From the NCBI GenBank assembly GCA_964550025.1, contig CAZJYI010000023.1, positions 34,377 through 98,376 on the forward strand: DNA of 64,000 nucleotides, written 5' to 3'. The position numbers were made by a program, and so were the translations under genes. This document shows, one piece after another, positions 45,423 through 51,990 of the stretch; position 1 is the first letter of the stretch; every line of letters starts with the position of its first letter. This DNA comes from CAZJYI01 sp964550025 (GTDB lineage: Bacteria > Verrucomicrobiota > Kiritimatiellia > UBA8416 > CAYOBW01). The notes beneath the pieces were generated by a model, which worked only from the letters and a program-made list of their open reading frames with translations, did no database searches and was not told the origin of the DNA.

Positions 45423-46640
45423 ATGTCGCATGAATTGCCAGAGTTGCTGGTTCCGGGTGGAAGCCTCCAGAAGGTGCGGGTCGCGCTGGCCTACGGAGCG
45501 GACGCCGTCTATGTCGGCGCGCCCGGGCTATCCATGCGCCCCGACGCGACGACGCTCGATCGCGGGGAATTGGCCGCGGCGGTCGACCTTGCGCACGCGC
45601 AGGGAAAACGGATCTACGTCTGCATCAACACGCTGATGTTTCAGGACGACCTCGGCTTGCTGGAGGGATGGCTGGCGGAGACGCTGGACCTCCCGTACGA
45701 TGCCGTGCTTGTCTCCGATCCCGGGGCCTTCTCGATGGTGCGGTCGGCGCGTCCCGACATGGAGATTCACATCTCGACACAGGCGAGCACGGCCAACGTG
45801 GCATCGGCCAGGTTCTGGGGTGAGCTCGGGGCAAGCCGCGTGGTCCTGGCCCGTGAATGCAGTATCGCCGATGCTGCCGAGATTGCGCGCAGTGGCGTCG
45901 TCGACGTGGAGGTCTTCGTACACGGGGCCATGTGCATGGCTGTCTCGGGCCGGTGCCTGCTGTCGGCTCACCTGTGCGGCAAGAGCGGTTCGCGAGGGGA
46001 CTGCAAACACAGCTGCCGCTGGGAATGGCAACTGGTGGAGAAGCAACGCCCGGGCATGGCCCTGCCGGTATTCGAGGCCGAACGCGGCACGTTCCTGATG
46101 GGCTCTACGGACCTCTGCCTGCTGCGGCGAATCCCGCTGCTGGTAGAGGCCGGAGTTCGCTCTCTGAAGATCGAGGGCCGTATGAAGAGCGCGTACTACG
46201 TTGCCGCCGTGACGCGCGTGTATCGTGAGGCCCTCGATACCTATGCGCGCAACCCTGCGGCGTTCGAAGTGCGACAGGAATGGACCGAGGAACTGGAGCG
46301 TGTCAGCCACAGGCCGTATGGCGAGGGCTTCGCATTCGGCCACGCCGCCGGCAATGCGGCCGGGCTTCAGACCCACAATCGCCCCGTCAGTACGCGCGAG
46401 CTGGTTGCCATCGTGCAGGATCGTCGCGAAGACGAATACACGATGTCGGTCAAGAACCCCTTTTCCGTCGGTGAAACCGTGGAGTGGATTGCCCCCGCCA
46501 TGCAGGGCGGCCGGGTTCGTATCCGTCGAATAACCGGCCCGGATGGAGAGGACAGGGTGCGCTCTCACTGCGGAACGCAGGTGACCGTCTGCGTGGAGGC
46601 TGAACCGGCACTGCCGTGTTCCGCCATTCTCCGCAGGTGA
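45423..46640 (+). CDS. Peptidase U32 family protein (YegQ/TrhP/RlhA-like)
   Basis: About 405 residues from the ATG at 45423; an earlier in-frame ATG at 45321 adds a low-complexity tail. The core opens LPELLVPGGSLQKVRVALAYGADAVYVG, and the U32 signature is complete (EVFVHGAMCMAVSGRCLLS, then C-G-K-S and DCKHSCRW). The conserved cysteines resemble those proposed to hold an Fe-S cluster in RlhA/TrhP, which hydroxylate rRNA and tRNA from prephenate-derived chemistry; other members were described as collagenase-like peptidases. LKIEGRMKSAYYVAAVTRVYR is the other family motif. It stands alone. RNA modification is the likelier role but cannot be separated from peptidase activity by sequence. Confidence 0.88.
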   Translation: MSHELPELLVPGGSLQKVRVALAYGADAVYVGAPGLSMRPDATTLDRGELAAAVDLAHAQGKRIYVCINTLMFQDDLGLLEGWLAETLDLPYDAVLVSDPGAFSMVRSARPDMEIHISTQASTANVASARFWGELGASRVVLARECSIADAAEIARSGVVDVEVFVHGAMCMAVSGRCLLSAHLCGKSGSRGDCKHSCRWEWQLVEKQRPGMALPVFEAERGTFLMGSTDLCLLRRIPLLVEAGVRSLKIEGRMKSAYYVAAVTRVYREALDTYARNPAAFEVRQEWTEELERVSHRPYGEGFAFGHAAGNAAGLQTHNRPVSTRELVAIVQDRREDEYTMSVKNPFSVGETVEWIAPAMQGGRVRIRRITGPDGEDRVRSHCGTQVTVCVEAEPALPCSAILRR

Positions 46641-46742
46641 GGCCCTAATCTCTTCCGGCAGTTGAACTCCGGTCTGTCGGTCTGCTATCCTCCACCATCT
46701 GTTTCCGAACACCCGGTTACCAACCCGCATGAGGTGTAGCGT

Positions 46743-46988
46743 ATGATGGCTGTAATCGCTTCTCTAGTCGAAACGTGGCCCGGCATGATCCTGACGTCGG
46801 TTCTGGCCGTTCTGGGCCTCTGCATGGCCGCCGTGCCGTTCCTGATCCTCAACCGGTTGAACCAGATCCTGGATGTCCTGCAGACCCTTGCCGCGGACCA
46901 GCAGGGCGAGACGCTGGCCACCATCAACAGGAACGTGGGATGGCTCGTCCTGAACCTGCCGAAACTGTTGCGGGGCGGCAGCGAGTGA
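46743..46988 (+). CDS. Small single-pass membrane protein
   Basis: This is an 81-residue protein (MMAVIASLVETWPGMIL...) with one TM helix (about 14-36) and a soluble amphipathic C-terminus (NRLNQILDVLQTLAADQQGE). GAGGTG lies six bases upstream of the ATG; the second Met three bases on is possible. Codon use and length fit a real small gene. No family recognised. Confidence 0.6.
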   Translation: MMAVIASLVETWPGMILTSVLAVLGLCMAAVPFLILNRLNQILDVLQTLAADQQGETLATINRNVGWLVLNLPKLLRGGSE

Positions 46989-47063
46989 CGGCCTGGCGGG
47001 AACAGGAATCTGCCCTCATCCTTGGTGGGCGGCCTTCTTTCCGATAAAACATGTGCATTATGA

Positions 47064-47570
47064 TTGACATCCTTATGTTTATTCCGTAGGCGTATGCACA
47101 GAGGGAGCGCAGCAGCTTGGGGTGAGGTGGTTGGCCGCGCCAAGCAGGCCGCCGAATCCGCAAGCCGGGCCAAGTCGGACTTCCTGGCCGGCATGAGCCA
47201 CGAGCTGCGGACGCCGTTGAATGCGATCATCGGCTTTTCGGAGATCCTCTCCGATCACAAGTTCGGCGGACTGAACGAAAAGCAGTCGCGCCATGTGGGA
47301 CACATCCTCGCGAGCGGAAACCACCTGCTCTCGCTCATCGACGACATCCTGGATCTGTCGAAAATCGGGGCCGCCGCGGTATTGCGGAACGACGAGAATA
47401 CGCGGCACATACCCATTGTCGCCACGACCTCGCACGCCATGAAGGGCGACCAGGAAAACATTGTGTCAAAGGGCTTTTCCGGCTATATTCCCAAGCCAAT
47501 CGACACGCGTACTTTTGCCGGGACGGTAGCGTCCCTTCTGAAAAGCCCTCGCGGGGGGAAGGATGCGTAG
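47064..47570 (+). pseudogene. Internally deleted hybrid histidine kinase (HisKA joined to the end of a receiver domain)
   Basis: This 168-residue frame (TTG at 47064, ATG at 47094) has a complete dimerisation/phosphoacceptor domain (SDFLAGMSHELRTPLNAIIG, H-box His; ending LLSLIDDILDLSKI). It then jumps straight into the C-terminal half of a receiver (RHIPIVATTSHAMKGD ... GYIPKPIDTRTF). The ATP-binding HATPase domain and the receiver's phosphoacceptor Asp half are missing. It cannot be an active kinase; it may be a remnant, or a stand-alone partner phosphorylated by the next gene's kinase, whose start overlaps it by eight bases. Confidence 0.75.
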
Positions 47571-48753
47571 TATGTCACGCGCCGTCAGCCCTGATGACCT
47601 GCCGGAACTGGAGAGCGCCACCGGCCGAATCCTCGTGGTCGAAGACGATCTCATCAACCAGGAGCTGATGAGAGACGTTCTCGAGGCCGAGGGGCATACC
47701 GTGGAAGCGGTCGCAGACGGCGAGAGCGCGTTGCGCCGCATCGGGGAGGCCCCCCCGGATGTTATCCTGCTGGACGTCATGATGCCGGGCATGGACGGCT
47801 TCACGGTGTGCCGCCGCCTGAAGGCGGATCCCGCGACGGCGGCCGTGCCGGTCCTGATGATTACCTCTCTGCGGGAAAGGGAGGACCGTCTGAAGGGTAT
47901 CGCCGCCGGCGCCAACGACTTCCTCACCAAGCCCGCCGACATGGAAGACATCATCCTGCGGGTCCGCAATGCGGTCTACACGCGATTGCTGCACGACCGC
48001 GTTCTCAAGAACCTCAGTCGACTGCGCGAACTGGAGCAGATGCGCGACACGCTGTCGCACATGATCGTCCACGACATCCGTTCGTCCCTCACCGCGGTGG
48101 AGTGGGCGTTGCGGCTGCTGCTGCGCGAGACGGCCGACCGCCCGCTCGCGCCGGAACAGCGCAAACGCTGCCTGGACAGTGCCTTGAGCTCCACTTCCGA
48201 GGTGCTCGAGATGGCCGGTTCGGTCCTGGACGTGGGGCGCCTCGAAGAGGGGCGCATGCCGCTCACGATCGGTTCTCATACGCTCCGCCCGCTGATCGAT
48301 GCGGCCGTGGCCTCGCTCGGTGTTATGCTTCGCGACAACCCGCTGGAGGTCGACCTGGGAGGTGAAGCCCCCGCTGCGCGGTGTGACGGCAACGTCGTGC
48401 GGCGCATTCTGCTCAACCTGCTCTACAACGCGGTCAAGTACTCTCCGACGGACGGCACCATTACCATCAGGTCGCGCAGTGGGGACGGGGTTGTGCGCGT
48501 GTCGGTCTCAGACGAGGGAAGCGGCATTCCCCCGGAGGCCCAGGCCGGCGTTTTCGGCAAGTACGCGCAAGTGAGCGATGGCAAGCAGAAGAAACAGATC
48601 GGACACTCCGCGGGGATCGGCCTGACGTTCTGCAAACTGGCGGTCGAAGCCCATGGCGGCACGATCGGCCTGGAAAGCGAGCCGGGCCGCGGCAGCACGT
48701 TCTGGTTTACTCTTCCAGCGCCTCCAGCGCCTTGCGAAGCTCCGCAGGGTTGA
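47563..48753 (+). CDS. Response regulator-histidine kinase hybrid (REC-HisKA-HATPase)
   Basis: This is a 396-residue cytosolic protein. The receiver domain (about 22-135) shows the acidic pair VEDD, phosphoacceptor Asp in ILLDVMMPGMDG, Thr in MITS and Lys in LTKPAD. A HisKA helix carries SHMIVHDIRSSLTAVEW (H-box variant). HATPase_c (about 270-385) has N-box NLLYNAVKYSP, G1 DEGSGIP and G2 GIGLTF. All key residues are intact. No TM, so it probably relays signals from a separate sensor. Start at 47563, or Met at 47572 with GGGGGAAGG upstream. The 3' end overlaps the convergent deiodinase-like gene. Confidence 0.88.
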   Translation: MRSMSRAVSPDDLPELESATGRILVVEDDLINQELMRDVLEAEGHTVEAVADGESALRRIGEAPPDVILLDVMMPGMDGFTVCRRLKADPATAAVPVLMITSLREREDRLKGIAAGANDFLTKPADMEDIILRVRNAVYTRLLHDRVLKNLSRLRELEQMRDTLSHMIVHDIRSSLTAVEWALRLLLRETADRPLAPEQRKRCLDSALSSTSEVLEMAGSVLDVGRLEEGRMPLTIGSHTLRPLIDAAVASLGVMLRDNPLEVDLGGEAPAARCDGNVVRRILLNLLYNAVKYSPTDGTITIRSRSGDGVVRVSVSDEGSGIPPEAQAGVFGKYAQVSDGKQKKQIGHSAGIGLTFCKLAVEAHGGTIGLESEPGRGSTFWFTLPAPPAPCEAPQG

Positions 48754-49381
48754 CGCCCCGCGGCCCCGGACGACTGGCAAACGCGATGGTTCCGTCTCCG
48801 GTCACGATGCACGCCCTGGCCGGAAACCCCCGGTAACGCTTCTGTACGGCGTTGTCCATGCCGTCGAGCAGGCACGGCATGTTCAGCCCGAGCTTGCGCA
48901 CGCACTCCCTCGCGATCTTCGCGCGGTCGGCAAGCGACTTGGGTGTCTCGTAGACAATCTTCTCGCGAACGTTGGATGATGTCTGGCGGCCGTCGCTCGG
49001 GTGCGCTTCGCGCACGTAGACGAGATAGAACTGCACGCGTTCCCCGTACTCACGGTACAGGGCGGCCACGCCTTTGGCGGCGGCCCGGAAGGGCGGTCAG
49101 GTGTAGCTCGAGAAGAGCAGCGTCACCGGTCGTTTGCCCCGCCAGTCCGACAGCTTCACGTGCTTGAGGGCTGTTCCTTCGTCCTTCTGCCTGGCGAGGA
49201 GCGAATCCAGCGTAACCAGGTTGAAGTCCGGCGCCGTCTCACCCACCTTCAGGTCCGGCGCTCCCTGGCGCCCGCCCCGTCCGCCGGGCCTGCGGCGCCC
49301 CTGTGCACCCGACATGGTCGCGAAAACGAGCACCACACTGATCGTCGCAATCCCTATCCATCCCGATCGTGTTCTGCCCAT
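48707..49381 (-). CDS. Deiodinase-like / thioredoxin-fold selenoprotein with in-frame UGA
   Basis: One 225-codon frame is interrupted only by TGA at 49097-49099. The context LLFSSYT-U-PPFRA matches the iodothyronine-deiodinase/thioredoxin-fold active site (F-G-S-x-T-U-P-P-F), where U is selenocysteine (Cys in non-selenium homologues). Upstream, residues 1-27 form a signal peptide. APDFNLVTLDSL is the peroxiredoxin-like start of the fold; downstream, FYLVYVREAHPSDG and the C-terminal CIVTGDGTIAFASR strand complete the domain. GGAG lies five bases before the ATG. A gene caller would split it into two ORFs (49097-49381 and 48707-49069). Bacterial deiodinase-like selenoproteins are known from PVC and marine metagenomes; the substrate is unknown. 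No selA, selB or selC is in the window. Confidence 0.82.
49064..49085 (-). promoter_or_regulatory. Candidate bacterial SECIS hairpin
   Basis: Beginning 11 bases after the UGA, GGCCGCCGCC-AAA-GGCGTGGCC can fold into a stem with one bulged C. Bacterial SECIS elements sit at this distance, but the loop here (AAA) does not show the usual exposed G, so the hairpin is tentative. Confidence 0.4.
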
Positions 49382-49453
49382 AGCCGCTCCTACTGCCTGT
49401 GTGTTCTCTTATCAACGTCACTCAATACCGCGATATTGTACGCTGACCCCGCT

Positions 49454-49473
49454 CCATAGTCCATAGTCTATGG
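49454..49473. repeat. Short palindromic repeat CCATAGTCCATAGTCTATGG
   Basis: CCATAG-T-CTATGG is a perfect six-base inverted repeat preceded by another CCATAGT. It lies between the divergent deiodinase-like and recN genes. It may be a regulatory site or a minor dispersed repeat. Confidence 0.4.
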
Positions 49474-49531
49474 TCTTCCCAAAACACCTTTTCGCTGGAA
49501 TCGGCGTAGTGCCGCATGTATCTTGCATCCC

Positions 49532-51205
49532 ATGCTGTATTCCCTGCATGTGCGCAACCTGGCGATCGTGGAGAACAGCCGCGTGGAATTCGCGCCCGGG
49601 CTCAACGTGATTACCGGTGAAACGGGCGCCGGGAAGTCCATCCTCATTGGAGCGCTGGACCTCGTGCTGGGCGGGAGAGCTGACAAGACCCTGATCCGAT
49701 CCGGCGAGGACCGGTGCCGCGTCGAAGCCGCCTTCCAACTCGCCGACCCCGCGTCGGTCGACGCCATTCTTGACGAACTGGGACTCGACCCCTGCGCCGA
49801 CGGCCAGCTCGTCATACGCCGCATCGTGTCGGCCGGCGGGTCGGGGCGGAACTTCGTCAACGACTCGGCGACAACCGTCCAGATCCTGAAGCGGATCGGG
49901 AATCAGCTCGTCGATATGCACGGACCGCACGATCACCAATCGCTCCTCCGGCAGGAGTCCCAACTCGACATCCTCGACGCGTTCGGTCACGTGTGGAAGC
50001 CGCGGGACACGTACGAGCGGCAATACCGCGAGCTGATCGCCCTGCAGGGCAAGCTGAAGGAATTGCAGGCCGGTGACGAAGATGTGGCGGAACGCATCGA
50101 TATGCTCTCCTTCCAGGTCAAGGAAATCGAGGACGCGACGCTGACGGATGACGACGAAGGCGAGCTCGAACAGGAACACGCCCGGGTAGCCAACGCTCAG
50201 CGCATACTGGAACTGGCGGATGGTGTGGAGCGCGCTCTGACGGGAGACGATGCGGCGGCTTTCAACGGTATGGTGTTTGTGCAGAACGCGCTGTCCGAGT
50301 TGGCAGAGCTCGATAGCAGCGCCGGCGAATGGCTGGCCGAGGCCAGGTCCGTTGCCGTGCAGATCCAGGAGCTGTCTTCCTCGATCAGCGCCTATGCCCA
50401 GAGCGTGGATGCCGACCCGTCGCGCCTGCAGTGGCTGGAGGACCGCATGGCGCTGCTGCAGAAGCTCAAACGCAAGTACGGCGGCAGCGTCGCCGCTGTC
50501 CGGCAGTTCCTCGCCACTGCGCAGGAGAAGCTCCGGGATCTCGAGACCCGCCACGAACGCATCGCGGCGATCGAAGCGGACATCGCCGCCGCGCAGGCGG
50601 GCGTGAAGAAGGCAGGCAGGGCGTTGGGTAAGGCCCGCCGCAAAGCTGCCGGGAACATGGCGAAGCAGATCACGTCCGAGCTGCGCGACCTGGGGTTCGC
50701 GCACGGGGCTTTTGACGTTGCCCTGACGGAAACCGCGCCGGGCCCCGCCGGGATGGACGAAATAGAGTTCGGCTTCATGCCAAACGTTGGCGAGCCGATG
50801 CGTCCGCTGAGGGCGATCGCTTCCAGCGGCGAGATATCACGCGTAATGCTGGCCACCAAGTCGGTGTTGGCCAAGCATGACCGCATTCCCGTGCTCGTGT
50901 TCGATGAAATCGATGCCAACGTGGGCGGCGAGATCGGGAATGCCGTCGGCGCAAAGCTCGCGACCGTCGCGGGCAGTCACCAGGTGTTGTGCATCACGCA
51001 CCTGCCCCAGGTTGCCGTCCACGGCGCCACCCATTTCGTGGTGGAAAAGGGCGTTTCCGAGGGGCGGACGCACACGCAGATCCGCTGTCTCGCCGGGGAA
51101 GAACGGGCCGGGGAAGTGGCGCGGATGCTGGGAGGAAAGGAACTTACCAGCGTGACCCTCGATCACGCCCGCGAGATGCTGAAGAACCGATCGACAGCCC
51201 GGTGA
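49532..51205 (+). CDS. recN: DNA repair ATPase RecN
   Basis: About 557 residues, the usual RecN length. The N-terminal ATPase half has Walker A GETGAGKS (about 32-39) after LHVRNLAIVENSRVEF, then QLVDMHGPHDHQSLL. A coiled-coil arm (about 150-380) follows. The C-terminal half has SSGEISRVMLA and the Walker B/D-loop DEIDANVGG. RecN is an SMC-like protein of double-strand break repair. The ATG at 49532 fits the family start; a TTG nine bases earlier is also open. No ribosome-binding site is visible. It stands alone, transcribed away from the deiodinase-like gene. Confidence 0.95.
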   Translation: MLYSLHVRNLAIVENSRVEFAPGLNVITGETGAGKSILIGALDLVLGGRADKTLIRSGEDRCRVEAAFQLADPASVDAILDELGLDPCADGQLVIRRIVSAGGSGRNFVNDSATTVQILKRIGNQLVDMHGPHDHQSLLRQESQLDILDAFGHVWKPRDTYERQYRELIALQGKLKELQAGDEDVAERIDMLSFQVKEIEDATLTDDDEGELEQEHARVANAQRILELADGVERALTGDDAAAFNGMVFVQNALSELAELDSSAGEWLAEARSVAVQIQELSSSISAYAQSVDADPSRLQWLEDRMALLQKLKRKYGGSVAAVRQFLATAQEKLRDLETRHERIAAIEADIAAAQAGVKKAGRALGKARRKAAGNMAKQITSELRDLGFAHGAFDVALTETAPGPAGMDEIEFGFMPNVGEPMRPLRAIASSGEISRVMLATKSVLAKHDRIPVLVFDEIDANVGGEIGNAVGAKLATVAGSHQVLCITHLPQVAVHGATHFVVEKGVSEGRTHTQIRCLAGEERAGEVARMLGGKELTSVTLDHAREMLKNRSTAR

Positions 51206-51232
51206 ACACCCACCACCCGCCACCGATCCCCG

Positions 51233-51272
51233 CCAACCGATCACTGATCCCCGATCACTGATCACTGATAGC
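51233..51272. repeat. Tandem GATCACTGAT repeats
   Basis: CCGATCACTGATCCCCGATC followed by ACTGATCACTGATAGCTGAT contains four to five ten-base units after recN. A related stack (TGATCAGTTATCAGTTATCG) follows the GTPase gene at 63902. They may be terminator-like extragenic repeats. Confidence 0.55.
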
Positions 51273-51282
51273 TGATCGCTCT

Positions 51283-51990
51283 CTACTCGTCCTCATCCTC
51301 CCCGAGCGTGAAGTACCAGCTCACGCCGAGGTAGATGCGGTTGCGCCACTCCGTGCCGGTCAGGTCGCCTTCGTTCCAGGTGTACTGGCTGCCGTACTCC
51401 AGGAAGATGGTGTATGGCTCCATGCTGCTGTACTCGATGCCGGACGTGAAGCCGGCGATGAGGCTCGATTCCTCATACGTGCCGATGTCCAGCCAGGAGG
51501 CCCCGCCCCGCAGCCCGATGTAGGGCGTGAAAGAGCTCTCGTTGTCAAAGTAGTACTTCGTGAAGAGCTCCGCGTCATAGATGTACAGGTCGGATTGTGA
51601 TCCCCCGTGGTACAGTGTCGTCATGGCCGATCCCGTCAGTCCGACCTCCAACCCGTCTATGACGAAGTAACCCGCCGAGAGAAAGAGCGAACCGTCCACG
51701 CTGTAGTAGTCCTCGCCTTCTTCCTCCTCTTCTTCCTCGAGCTCCTCCTCGTAGTACTCCTGCAGATCGTCCGCGACCTCGATTTCGATGTTGTAGTTCC
51801 TGTCGTAGTAGTGCGTCTGGGAGACCGACAGCCCGAGCGACAGGCTTACGTTCCCTTTGCCGTGAATGCCCCCCGCCGCGGCCGTGGCCGCGGTGGAAAG
51901 CAAGACAATCCACAGAGCGATGCGGCGGAGCAGGCGCACGGCGACACGTCGTATGACAGGCGACATCCGATGGGGGCAGAATAGCGTCAT
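51283..51990 (-). CDS. Predicted outer-membrane beta-barrel protein with acidic loop
   Basis: This is a 235-residue protein. A signal peptide (about 17-39, ending TAAAGG) precedes alternating beta-strands rich in Tyr/Ser/Gly (VSLSLGLSVSQTHYY; LFLSAGYFVIDGLEVGLTGSA; TPYIGLRGGASWLDIG; NRIYLGVSWYFTLG). The last strand ends in an aromatic and is followed by an acidic tail, consistent with an eight-to-ten-strand barrel. An extraordinary acidic stretch of mostly Glu occurs at about 78-94, probably in a surface or periplasmic loop. The start overlaps the upstream gene's stop (ATGA); Met at 51966 is an alternative. It is co-translated with the eight-repeat protein, suggesting a shared surface function. 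Confidence 0.72.
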   Translation of the reverse strand: MTLFCPHRMSPVIRRVAVRLLRRIALWIVLLSTAATAAAGGIHGKGNVSLSLGLSVSQTHYYDRNYNIEIEVADDLQEYYEEELEEEEEEEGEDYYSVDGSLFLSAGYFVIDGLEVGLTGSAMTTLYHGGSQSDLYIYDAELFTKYYFDNESSFTPYIGLRGGASWLDIGTYEESSLIAGFTSGIEYSSMEPYTIFLEYGSQYTWNEGDLTGTEWRNRIYLGVSWYFTLGEDEDE

